Origin: Lindgomyces ingoldianus
Lineage: Eukaryota > Ascomycota > Dothideomycetes > Pleosporales > Lindgomycetaceae
Direction of reading: 5' to 3'
Length of the DNA stretch: 28,375 bases
NCBI RefSeq assembly: GCF_010093535.1
Contig: NW_022985251.1
Location: forward strand, 8,474-36,848
The translations under genes were made by a program, and so were the position numbers. Under the pieces are notes generated by a model that was given only the letters and a program-made list of their open reading frames with translations, had not been told where the DNA came from and searched no databases. The number at the start of each line of letters is the position of its first letter. Within the stretch, counting starts at the first letter, position 1. This document shows positions 19,008-28,375 of the stretch, piece after piece.

Positions 19008-20800
19008 TAGTTAACTCTTAATAGCGCAATACAATTCTAGAACAAAGATTATATTATTATATCACAATATTATTACAGTAAGAGGGTTATGTAATCTAAC
19101 TATTTAGAGTGCCCTAGACAAACTGCTTAGACTTTTAAGCCTTTACTTTAGTATATAGCTGCTAGAGCGCTCTAATCTGCTAGGGAGTTGTTAAATCTGT
19201 ATGCTCTTAATATAAGAGTAGTAATTTAAGAGCCTGCTCTGCCTGCGCAGGGGTAGGTATTTATATAGGAGGCCCTTTATTGTCTAATTTATCTTTAACT
19301 AGCTGCTAGCTATATGTTATAATTACATTTACTACATTAAAGTTAGATTAAGTAGGCTTATAATTTTTATTAATAGGATTTAAGAAGTTTTTAAGGCTTA
19401 TAGCGTTCTAAATCCTGCCTGCGTGCTGCACCTGCTAGTAGAGCTTCTCTAGCTTCTACTAAGACTGCTTCTTTAGATTAGGCAGGTAGATTAGTTCTTA
19501 TAAAGGCTAAATCCTAGCTTAGCAGAAGCAGTAATAGATTATATTACTTTAAAAGTTATTATACTAGGCTTAAGAGGCCTAGCGTAAGGCATAGTAGAGG
19601 TTAACTTAAGTTGCTAGATCTACGCTGCACTTATAGCTAGCAACTATATAGCGTATCTATTACTTTTTATATAAGCGCTTAAACTAACTAATTACACCCT
19701 AATTAAGTAGCTAGTAGACGCTAGTTAAGTTAGTAGGCAGCTATTAAATGCAAATATTTAGTAAAGGTAGTTTAAGATTAACGCTAAAAATATAAGCGCT
19801 GTAGTTGTCTATTAGCAGCAGGATAGACCTAGTCTCTTCTATCTACTAATAGAAGGCCTGTAGCTAATCTATTATAATAGTATATGTTATCTACACCTTA
19901 GAATTTAATAACTATTAGATGCTAAAAGCTTTAAGGTTAACAGATTATAAAGCATGTAGTCTAGCTACCTTTCTAATAGCCTAAAAAGTAAAGCGCTTAC
20001 TGCTAGTAAAGTTATAGTAGCATATAATTAATATTTAGTTCTTATCTTTCTTTCTGCTAGGTTAAGCTCTAGTAGAAAGCCCTAATAACAGCGCCTACTA
20101 CTAATATAGGCCTGTCTTGTCTATATTAAATATATTCTGCTCTGCGTATTCTCTACACAGTGTTTTAATAGCCTTTATCTTCTTTTTAGCCTTAGCTAGC
20201 ACTAACATAGCCTTACTCTAGTGTTAATAAAGCTTAATATTATACTGTTGCTTAAAGTTAGTAAGCTAGCTTAAGCTAAACTCTAGTATAAAAAGGTTAG
20301 CATAATTAGGTATCTACAGCTAGATAGCCTTTGCTTTCTTAATAAGAATATTACTAAGGACGTTGCTACTAGAGCTCTTAAGGTGCTGCTGCTAGTTAAA
20401 GAGAACAGCTTTAAGAATAGGCCACTGTGCCTGTTGTTAACATGTGCAGGTAGTAGCAGAGCTACTGTTAAGGTAGCTATATTACTTTAAAAGAGACTCT
20501 AATACTGTTAACTAATAAATATAATAGTTGTACTTTTACTTAAACTACTTAATTACATTAAGCTGCCTTTAGCTAGGACCCTAACATTAATACTATTAAC
20601 ACAGAGCCTGTTGCTGCTTGTTAGTAATTGCTACATGTAGCATTTTATCTCTTAATATAATAATAATCTAGCTAAAAGCTTATAATATAGTAGGTATTAC
20701 AAAATAAAATATTTTAGTAAGAAATTAATTTAGGTTTAAAAAATGTATTACTATATTAAAATATTATTTAATTACGCATTACACTATTAAGAGTTAACTG
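19008..20800 (-). mobile_element. Pogo/Fot1-type DNA transposon with TIRs (1.79 kb)
   Basis: The right end in reverse complement reads CAGTTAACTCTTAATAGTG and the left end reads TAGTTAACTCTTAATAGCG. This is a terminal inverted repeat of about 20 bp with C/T differences. A TA duplication lies at 19006-19007 and 20801-20802. Removing the element and one TA restores exactly the sequence of copy 1 (CCTAAATATAATAAGC near 15375). Length and TA target fit Tc1/mariner elements of the Fot1/pogo group. Confidence 0.95.
19560..20330 (-). pseudogene. Fot1/pogo DDE transposase relic
   Basis: The minus strand encodes a DDE_1 transposase broken by TAA/TAG. Recognisable segments in order are NIDKTGLYW (first catalytic Asp), LSTRAQPSRKKDK, a Trp/Ile-rich beta region, LLLIDNYSAYIF (second Asp), LPTNLTSVYQLLNQGVI and SQFKRLYKK. 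The last acidic residue of the catalytic triad, expected as D in LDQG, is N here (GAC-to-AAC). The family excises and reinserts at TA dinucleotides. The helix-turn-helix N-terminus, expected further toward 20600, is too decayed to read with certainty. This copy is inactive, and the element would need transposase supplied from elsewhere to move. Confidence 0.9.
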
Positions 20801-20825
20801 TATAATAAGCAGAGCAAGCTCTGCT

Positions 20826-20861
20826 AAAAATAGTAGTATTAAAAAAGTTAAATATAATAAA
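20826..20861. repeat. A-rich track, left flank of Copia element
   Basis: AAAAATAGTAGTATTAAAAA continues into ATAATAAA, the left target duplication. The track resumes at 28052, so the Copia element split it. Confidence 0.7.
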
Positions 20862-21141
20862 TGTCTGTACGCAGCAGCAGCGTTGCGGCCTGGATACAAA
20901 CAATCGCGCACGAGCAGGATCACGTATCTATGTCACATGATGCTTGTGCGCGAACCTCTGTGCGCGAACATCTAGATATCCCCCTTTTCCTTTGTACAGA
21001 GGAAAGACAAGAGCAATAGAACTAGAAACATGTTGCCTTTACCTTACCTACCTTGTACACTATGCACACTGTACACTACTCTTACTCTTGCTACTTAAGT
21101 GCTTATACTATAAGCAGCTAGCTGTTAGAGCCTATTTAACA
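20862..21141 (+). repeat. 5' LTR of Copia element, lightly mutated
   Basis: TGTCTGTACGCAGCAGCAGC ... GAGCCTATTTAACA. It retains CpG-rich words such as CGCGCACGAG and GTGCGCGAAC. Compared by eye with the 3' LTR it differs at about 35 of 280 positions. All are transitions, and about 32 have C or G here and T or A in the 3' LTR. Confidence 0.97.
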
Positions 21142-21180
21142 CTAATTAGTAGTTAATTTAATTAACTATAAATTAGTAAA

Positions 21181-21304
21181 AGTAATAATAAAGTACCTAC
21201 ACTTTATAAAGTACTTTATTTTATTACCTATTTTTTTAAAAAAGTAATAGTAGAGTACCTACGCTCTACAAGGTACTTTGTTTAGTTACTTATTTCTTAG
21301 AATA
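21181..21304. repeat. 62-bp tandem duplication in Copia leader
   Basis: Units start AGTAATAATAAAG (21181) and AGTAATAGTAGAG (21243). Each contains an inverted pair around AAGTACCTACACTTT / AAAGTACTTT, able to form a short stem-loop. Confidence 0.85.
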
Positions 21305-21308
21305 GTAG

Positions 21309-21540
21309 ATTAATCCTTTACATTATACAGCAAGCTCTGCTACTGTATAAAGCAAAGAGGAGATAGTGTAAGACGCACACTAAAGCTACTAAAGCTGCAT
21401 AACTTAGTAGCTAGATAATAGCACATTAATTCTTTACATTACATAGCAAGCTCTGCTACTGTACAAAGTAAGAAGGAGATAGTGTAAAGCGCATACTAAA
21501 GCTATTAAAGCTACACAACCTAGCAGCTAGACAACAGCAG
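21309..21540. repeat. 116-bp tandem duplication in Copia leader
   Basis: Units start ATTAATCCTTTACATTAT (21309) and ATTAATTCTTTACATTAC (21425). Both contain CAGCAAGCTCTGCTACTGTA or a one-base variant and AGGAGATAGTGTAA. The core AGCAAGCTCTGCT is shared with the palindrome at the ends of repeat A. Confidence 0.9.
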
Positions 21541-22077
21541 TACCTGTGCAATCTACTAGAAAAGTAATTAACTATACTATTATAATAAAATCTTATTAGC
21601 AACTAACAACTCTATGTAATAACAGGAAAAATAAGAAATAATTCTTATTATATAAATAACTTATAAAAGACATAAAAATATTAGAGGCAACACTATAAAA
21701 CAAAACTAGCCTAGAGTACTAGAATAATAAAATTAACATGTTAGAGGCTCTAATAAGCCTACAGACTTAATTATACATAAGTTACATAATTACTAATTTA
21801 CACATAATAACTTAGAAGGGCGCTACTTTTCTAAGTGCGTACATAAAGAATTTTAAAGAATAGACACTATAAAACTTTTTAGCACTTAGCTGCGCGTTTA
21901 AAAGGGAGCTTATATAAGTGCTAAAGAACAAGGGAATTACACTATAGCTAGGCACTAAAGGTACCTAAGCCTAGAAGCTATATAATATAGCATAAAGGAA
22001 AGCAATTACACTAGAAAGGCTTTATACGCAACCTCTATTACTATATAAGGCTCTGCATAGAAGCAGACTAAACATAA

Positions 22078-23395
22078 TGCTGCTATTAACACTAAACATA
22101 CTAGCATTACCTGCTTCTACACCTTAGCTAGCACTACACTAATTACTGTACAAACAATACATGCCACTCTACCTAACGCCTGCTCCACACCCTCAATTGT
22201 ACACACCACCGCCTGCAGTAGTGTATGCACCACTAATACCACCTGCACAATCTATACTACATTACAACTTATACAAACTTCTACTCTAAAGAGAAACTGC
22301 TAAAGAAAAACTTCTAGCAGATAAGATTATATAATTCTAAAAAGTATAAAAAAAAAACAATAACTACATAAGTTAACTATACAACATTTTTATAAATAAA
22401 ATAAAAATTTTTATTAATTTATGTTAATAGCTAGATATCTAAGAAACTTAGTACATAGACATCTTTCTAGATATCCTAAAAAGTTAGGCAAATATGTACT
22501 ATATGCACAACATAGGCCCTAGACATAACTAGAAGCATTTATACAACACCTTAAGTAGTTACTTTAACACTAATGTAAACTATAGCTAGTACTAGACAGA
22601 CTAGACAATAATAACTTTTATATAATACTAATAAAAAAACTTTAATAAAAGTTTATATAAAGTCTTTAAAACAATAATTAATAAGCTTATGCTTATATAA
22701 AGGGCACTAAAAACAAAATTCTAAGAGGATGTTCTACTACACACTACTATTATATAAGCCTGTTAAGGATAACTAGAACTAGAACATGCTATGTTTACTA
22801 TTAAACCCTTATGTAAAGCTTTATTTAGCAACTTATAGGCATTACTTTAAGTTACTATAAACTAAAGAGTAAACTAATACCTCTAGGAACTGCCTAATAT
22901 ATACTACATAGACTACTAATATAACTCTGCACAACAAGAGTCTGCATAACAAGAAAAAAGCTTCTCTCTGTGTAAAAAAGAACAACATAAAAGATCTTTA
23001 TTTAAGTTTAGGCTACAATCTAGAGACAACTACATGTAGATAAAGAAGTGCTTTGTCTGCTATAAAAAAAATGTTAGTTATTAAACTACTCTTATAATAA
23101 CTATACATAAGCAAAGAACTAGTATGTTACTTTATACAAAAATTTTTATAATAAGACCTTATTATATAAAGCTATTACCTTATACATCTAAGACTTTAAA
23201 GGTTACCCTAAGAAAGAGAATAATTTACATAATATAAAAAAAATAAAATAAAAAAGTAAAGATGCTAAGAAAGCTATTAACTACTTTACCTTTACTACTT
23301 ATCTACACTGTGCAACAGGAGAGAACATCTATAGCATTAAACTTAAGAAATATGCTAAGTAGTTTATTCTTAATAACTAATACTGTACAGTATAC
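22078..23395 (+). pseudogene. Copia gag-like relic
   Basis: The start is Pro-rich (around 22100-22290, with repeated Pro, Tyr and Leu), followed by AT-rich decayed sequence. A Cys-Phe-Val-Cys motif (KKCFVC, 23043-23060) corresponds to the start of a zinc knuckle; its remaining His and Cys are not clear. Gag forms the particle that packages the element RNA. The frame of this motif (0 modulo 3) differs from the pol frame (2 modulo 3), either from a natural gag-pol frameshift or from decay. Domain borders are approximate. Confidence 0.65.
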
Positions 23396-26300
23396 TAAGG
23401 TGAACTATAAGACATAGGCGCAGTAAAGATCTCTACTATTAGTAAGTTTTAACTTAAGGCGTACATACAAGAGAACCTATATACAGAAATTAATTAAACA
23501 CCTAGCTAAATAAATATTAGTTTTAAAGGCTAGACACTAAAGAGATTAATTAGTACTATATAAATCTAGAACTTAATTAGTCTAGTTACATACTACATTC
23601 TAAAGACTCTAACACTATTTCTGCTATTACTAGCAGATGCTAACTAACTTAAGGCATACTTTAACAACATTTTAAATGTTATTATACATAAAGACAAAAC
23701 TACTGTACTTATTATATAAAAATAAAGACACTTTTTTTTTAATATTAGTAAAAAAGAATCTATGTCTTTCTTTACTAAATTAAAACTCTACTGCCTCTAC
23801 TACTAATTTAGACACCCCTGCATAGAGAGACTCTAGAAGATGCTAACTAGCGCTAGCCACAACATTAATGCTGCAGTGCTAGAAGAGATTAAGAAGTTCT
23901 GCTACCTCTGCTAATTATATAACTAGGCCTTATAAAGATTTAAGTTTATAATTAAAAATAACACCTACTTTAACTATAAGGTTGTTATTAATGTTATATA
24001 AATTAATAATAAAGATGTTCTATATATTATTAATGTAGACACATTATTTTAGGCTACTACATTCCTAAAATCTATGTCTACATAAAATACCTAGGATGCA
24101 CTATGCAAATGCTAGATTAACACCTATTAAGAACTTCTAGACTATATTATGTATAACTCTAGTATAAACTTTACTTTAAAGGATTTTTAAGCTTATGTAA
24201 AGATTATAAGAGCTACATGTAGGCAGATGCCTATAGAAGCACATTAGGCAGTTAGAAAAGTTAAGCGTGTGCACGCACCTCTTTAATAAGTGTTTAACAT
24301 CCTAAAGACTAAGCTAGGTAACTGTACAGATAATAAGGCTATTCTACAGATAGCAGTTAAGGCTCTAAATAACACAGCTAGCCTACACAGTCTAGTACCC
24401 ACACTGCTAGTCTTTAGGGCATACCTAAGAATTAACCTAGACTTCCTGCTATTACTAGACATTATTACACAAGTAAGCGCTGTATAAAAGGTAATAAAGA
24501 TACTTTAAAAGAACTATATAAAAGTAAACATTAATTATGTAATTAACACCTGCAATAGCTCTACAACACATAAAGTTCTTAACCTCCCCCTTAGCTTAGA
24601 GATTATAGCATAAAAAAAGAAAAAAGGCTAGACTAGCTTATATAAAATTAAAAGCATTAAAGAAAAAAACATTATTATTAAGAAAAAAAATAGCCTACTA
24701 AAGCTCTAATATACACAGGTTAAACTATACTATAAAGAAAAAAAGAAAAACAACCTACCTATAATAAATAACCTAGATAAACTAATCCCTATATAAAAAG
24801 ATTCTCTAAAGAAGAGGAAAAAAAAACAGCCTTATAAAAATATTATAAAGGTAGAACTAGAGCCTACTATAGACTAAGCCCCTTAGGATAGTAATGCTGC
24901 ACTAGTGCAAAGAGAAGATATAAATACTAGAAGAAGTAAAAGGTAAAGGAAACCTACATAAAGTCTAGACTAGGTATTCTTAACTTAAAAAAAGAAGGAT
25001 AATTAGGCCTTATTTATTAAGCTCTATATAGATAGTGTAATTACTACACCTAGAGAACTATTTAAGAAATTAGACTATATAAAGATAAACACTTTAATTA
25101 CTAACAGCACTTTTAAGGTTATAGTGTACAACTTAATAAAGCATAAAAGTTAGATTTTTAACCTCTGCCTTATATAAAAAGTAAAAAGTAAAACAACTTA
25201 ACTATATAAGAAATCCTGCCTAGTGTTTGCTAGCTACTTAGATAAAAAGAAGAGAGAAATTCTTACCTAGTTACTAACTATTTAGAGGATAAGCTAGAGA
25301 CTACTTTTAGCTATAAGAGCAAGCCTAAAAGCTACATATAAAATGCATTTTAAACTATGTAATATTACATAAGCATACATTTAATTAACAGATAAGCTTA
25401 TGCGCACGCTATACACAAAGCTACTAAAGAAGATGCGCTAGAGCTTTTTACTAAATATAATACTCTAGGTTATACAACTCTTGTATAAAGCTGCTAAATT
25501 AGGACTGTATTAGTTTAAGACATACTATAACTACTATAAAAAAAAGCTGTGCATGCACATTTTTTTATACAACCTCTACTTTTTAATTACTAATAAAGAA
25601 GAGCATACCTTTAGTATTACTAGCCTATAAACAGACAACACTTTAAGCATTATAACAAAGAATTTTGCGCAAAGAGAAGAGAAAGAACTGCAAAAGGCAA
25701 AGTTTTACATAAAAAGTAAGACTATTCTAGTAAAAAAGTAGCCTATTAAGTTTAATAGTAAAAAGATTAAACTTACACATAACATAGTAGTCTTTACTTA
25801 GAAAAGATAAGTAAGCTACCTTTATATAATTAACCTAAAAGACAAAAATGCTGCACAATAATATATTAAGTAACATGTAAAAGAGGTATATATTGCATCT
25901 ATATGTTAACTAAAGGCAGCATTTAACTTATCTATTACTACATAAACTACAGACCCTTTATATAATAACATTAATGCACTTAACGCACAAATCTAATAGT
26001 AGATAGATAATAGTAAGCGTAGTCTTACCTTCTTACTATTACAGCTTAATTATGTAAAGCTGTTTATCTTTATAAATAAATTATTTACTAATAATAGAAA
26101 CTTTAGCTTATAGCTAGAATTTTTAATTATATTAGGTAATAAGAACTATATAAAGTAAAGTAACTACTTTAAAATACTAAGTAATATTATATACTAGAAT
26201 TTTACTAAGTGTAAAAGAGTAACTAGAAGTGTCCTTACTAGCAAACTATATAGAATAGTTAGAAGGTTTAATAATGTAATTACCTTTAGTACAACTCTAT

Positions 26301-26640
26301 AGTAAATTATATAAATGCTTAAACTACTACTAATTCTAGTAGTAATCTGCATAGATTTAAGGTCTTTATATAATTACCTTATTAAGCTAAGCACTACTAG
26401 TAAAAAGTAACTTATAATTAACATTATGTTACTCTATAAATTATATAAAAAAAAAGAAATTACTAAAATTAAGTAAATTAATAGTAAAAACAACTTAGTA
26501 AATGCATGTATAAAGAAAACACTAAACTAGGCTTTTTAATTATTAGTCCTAACTAACTGCCTCTCTGTCTAGATAGAAGCATTTGTAGACTAGCTTAATT
26601 CTGTGTGTAAAGATGCTCTAAACTAACTAAACTAATAACA
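23396..26640 (+). pseudogene. Copia pol relic: protease, integrase, RT, RNase H
   Basis: A single plus-strand frame runs through the whole region with point stops only. Protease: D-I-G-A active-site motif at 23411-23422. Integrase: His at 23813 and C-Y-L-C at 23900-23911 of the zinc-binding domain. Its core has Asp at 24038 in VDT, Asn at 24155 where the second catalytic Asp is expected, and Glu at 24236 in PIEAH. Reverse transcriptase: QTDN at 25628-25639 in place of the usual double-Asp motif. RNase H: INKLFTNN and ICIDLRSLY (about 26070-26370). The replaced acids and the many TAA/TAG are C/G-to-T/A changes. The domain order is that of Ty1/Copia. Absence of frame changes over 3.2 kb shows decay by substitution, not by indels. 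Confidence 0.93.
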
Positions 26641-27280
26641 CCTTTATATAAAGCCTATTTTTTTTATTTTTTTTTATACACACTTATTTTTCTTATTATA
26701 AGATTAGAAGAGAAGAATATATAAAAAAAACAGTTTATTTATCTAGTATATAGAAGAAGAAAAAGCTACCACCCCTTATGTATAGTAGTCACAATGCAGA
26801 CCACAGCTCTGCTATATGCATAAGGTGTAGGTATTAGCCTAGAAGTTAGCTAACATATAACACTTAATAAAAGAAAAAGCACTAGTAGTGCTACTATAAT
26901 AATAAGTACATAAAGTTGCTAGGACTTAACTATAACTCTAGACTAAAACTGCATAGAAGTACTCTTTATAATACACAACCTTTGCTACCTACAGCTGCAG
27001 ATTAGTGCTAGTAGGCAAGATAATATTAATATTATAAAATAGTAAAGCTGCTACATGCTGCTTCTTAGCCTATCTATAATTAGCATTTTATATAAAAAGA
27101 AAGCAAAAGAGCTAAAAAATTTATATATTTATACTAAAATGCTAAATAAACTGCTAATTAGTAGCAGAACTAGTTAAAAGGGTAACATAAATGCGCTCTA
27201 GGCTGCTAGACTACATAAGGATGTTAAAGACGCCCGCACTAACAGCGCTAGAGGTAGAGGAGGAAGGCTAGAGAGACATA
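26641..27280 (+). other. Region between RNase H and 3' LTR, possible extra frame
   Basis: After the pol frame ends there are over 1.1 kb before the 3' LTR. Between about 26956 and 27280 one plus frame reads as charged, Lys/Leu/Arg-rich, coiled-coil-like protein with four RIP-type stops, ending in an Arg/Gly cluster (ARGRGGR). I cannot assign it to a known domain. Confidence 0.4.

Positions 27281-27324
<44 letters not shown>
27281..27324. repeat. (TC)n(TG)n microsatellite
   Basis: About eight TC units followed by about fourteen TG units. TpG is a RIP target on the opposite strand (CpA), so an intact TG run suggests expansion after mutation or a protected context (ACA). Confidence 0.95.
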
Positions 27325-27327
<3 letters not shown>

Positions 27328-27771
27328 GCAGGAGTATCTGTCACTGTTAGCACTGTACAAAAAAAGAAAAGAGCTAGAGAATAGTATAGTAAAGCTTAAA
27401 AAGTAAAAAATAAAGAAAAGAAAGTAAAAAAAAAAAAAAAAATTTATTATATACACCTCTTTACACACTTGCCTACGCAAAGATTCTACACTATTCTAGC
27501 ATAAAACTCTACATAAAATAGTTTATACACTGCTAAATTACTTATAAAGTAAGTGCATAAAGGCTAGATAATAATAGCTTAAAATACTTTACACTATTTA
27601 TAAAGCTATTTATATAGTGTAACTAGCTTATTTTAATATACAGCATTACTAAGGCAAGTCTTAACAAATAAGGTAAAGTAAAAGTAGAATATAATTAGAT
27701 AAACTTACATAAATAAAAGAAAGGTAACACGTACAGAAAGTAACTCTTTAGATAAAAAAAAAAGTTGCTAG
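27325..27771. other. 3' untranslated part of Copia element
   Basis: A-rich, with a 17-base A-run near 27427-27442 and another at 27753-27763 close to the 3' LTR, which may be what remains of the polypurine tract. No frame was identified. Confidence 0.5.
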
Positions 27772-28051
27772 TGTCTGTACACAGCAGCAGTGTTGCAGCC
27801 TAGATATAAATAATTGCGCATAAGTAGGATTATATATCTATGTTATATAATGCTTATGTGTAAACCTTTATGTGTAAACATCTAGATATCCTCTTTTTCC
27901 TCTGTATAGAGGAAAGATAAGAGTAATAGAACTAGAAATATGTTGCTCTTACCTTACCTACCTTGTACACTGTGCACACTGTACACTACTCTTACTCTTG
28001 CTACTTAAGTGCTTATACTATAAGCAGCTAGCTGTTAGAGCCTATTTAACA
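27772..28051 (+). repeat. 3' LTR of Copia element, heavily mutated
   Basis: Same length and ends as the 5' LTR. CpG and most TCA/TGA sites are converted (for example TATGTGTAAACC where the 5' LTR has TGTGCGCGAACC). The last 90-100 bases are almost identical between the two LTRs. Confidence 0.97.
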
Positions 28052-28375
28052 ATAAAAATATTATAAAATAAAACATAGTATAAAGAAAAACATAGCATAA
28101 AAAGATATAGTATATAAAAAACATAGTAAAAAAAAAGTATAGTGTAATATAGTAATAAAAACACATTATATATAGAAAAATATAGCATAGAAATAAATAT
28201 AAGTAATATAAATAAAAGTAAGTATAGTAAAAAAAGTATTACATAAAATAGTAGAAAAAAAAACATTATATAATAAAAAAATAGTGTTAAAAAGTTAAAA
28301 AAAAAATATAGTAAAGAAAACATAGTAGATAAAAAAGCTATAAAATAGGTAACTAAAAGTAAGAGTTAGAGTATA
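28052..28375. repeat. A-rich degenerate short-repeat track, right flank
   Basis: AAACATAGTATAAAGAAAAA and related words, as in tracks 1 and 2. The start ATAAA is the right target duplication of the Copia element. It continues beyond the window. Confidence 0.75.

Larger units (their letters stand above)
15493..20825 (+). mobile_element. Repeat A, copy 2 (decayed pogo-like element)
   Basis: Starts ACTACAACAGTTTATAAATA and ends at the 18-bp palindrome 20808-20825. It lacks all six LTRs of copy 1 but carries its own insertions: LTRs at 16357, 16645 and 17706 (with another nested at 17979) and a pogo/Fot1 transposon at 19008-20800. The left part is heavily mutated in the same way as copy 1, so that damage is older than the duplication. 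The right part is more mutated than in copy 1. Confidence 0.7.
20862..28051 (+). mobile_element. Full-length Ty1/Copia retrotransposon (7.19 kb)
   Basis: Two direct 280-bp LTRs (20862-21141 and 27772-28051) both run from TGTCTGTAC to GAGCCTATTTAACA. They are flanked by the perfect 5-bp duplication ATAAA (20857-20861 and 28052-28056). Inside are a 940-bp leader with tandem duplications, a gag-like region, and a pol frame with protease, integrase, reverse transcriptase and RNase H in that order. Integrase before reverse transcriptase defines the Copia superfamily. All coding parts are broken by TAA/TAG, so the element is dead. The priming site and polypurine tract are not clear; an A-run lies at 27753-27763. 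Confidence 0.97.

Noticed and set aside
19010..20800. hAT or other DNA transposon classes for the TIR element
   Set aside because: The target duplication is TA, not 8 bp, and the transposase segments match the Fot1/pogo DDE_1 type.
20944..21156. Open frame of 70 codons
   Set aside because: It lies inside the 5' LTR, is open because that LTR is lightly mutated, and resembles no protein.
24290..24487. Open frame of 65 codons as a separate gene
   Set aside because: It is in the same frame as the Copia integrase and is simply a stretch of pol without a RIP stop.
1..28375. Mitochondrial DNA, suggested by the very high AT content
   Set aside because: There are no mitochondrial genes or tRNAs. 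Nuclear LTR, Copia and pogo elements with RIP signatures fill the window.

Overview
This window looks like a heterochromatic, gene-poor, AT-rich block from a filamentous ascomycete (most likely Pezizomycotina). The reasons are the element types present (Ty1/Copia with an ascomycete-style gag-pol, Fot1/pogo transposase, many TG...CA LTRs with 5-bp target duplications) and a mutation pattern typical of repeat-induced point mutation (RIP). Homologous copies inside the window differ almost only by C-to-T and G-to-A. Coding relics carry TAA/TAG where CAA, CAG or TGG would be expected. TCA/TGA trinucleotides are strikingly rare outside a few lightly mutated islands. I see no intact protein-coding gene and no complete RNA gene.

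Layout: 1-1630 is an A-rich degenerate short-repeat track. 1852-3320 is a satellite of eight about 183-bp tandem units. 3321-5060 is mostly featureless apart from G-tract/TACTAGTA hairpins. 5060-10332 holds a long decayed plus-strand coding region whose second half (about 7600-10332) is recognisably a SNF2-family helicase/ATPase, with hairpin elements inside and around it. 10795-11308 is a second A-rich track.

From 11309 to about 20825 there are two copies of one large repeat, here called A (A1 11309-15404, A2 15493-20825). A carries the C-terminal zinc knuckle of a pogo/Fot1-type transposase, a 10-bp minisatellite and a 30-bp minisatellite. Each A copy has been hit by a different set of insertions, and the other copy preserves the empty site for most of them. 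A1 carries six solo LTRs. A2 carries four LTRs, one of them nested inside another, plus a 1.79-kb pogo/Fot1 transposon with TA duplication.

20862-28051 is a full-length 7.19-kb Ty1/Copia retrotransposon with 280-bp LTRs and ATAAA duplications. Its 5' LTR is barely mutated while its 3' LTR and interior are heavily mutated. It sits in another A-rich track, which resumes at 28052-28375.

Nothing here appears to work together as a pathway. The window is a layered record of transposition, solo-LTR formation, segmental duplication and RIP. The parts not explained by standard families are the ACTAGT-centred hairpin family, the decayed SNF2-like gene that carries these hairpins, the nucleosome-length satellite and the A-rich tracks that separate the blocks.
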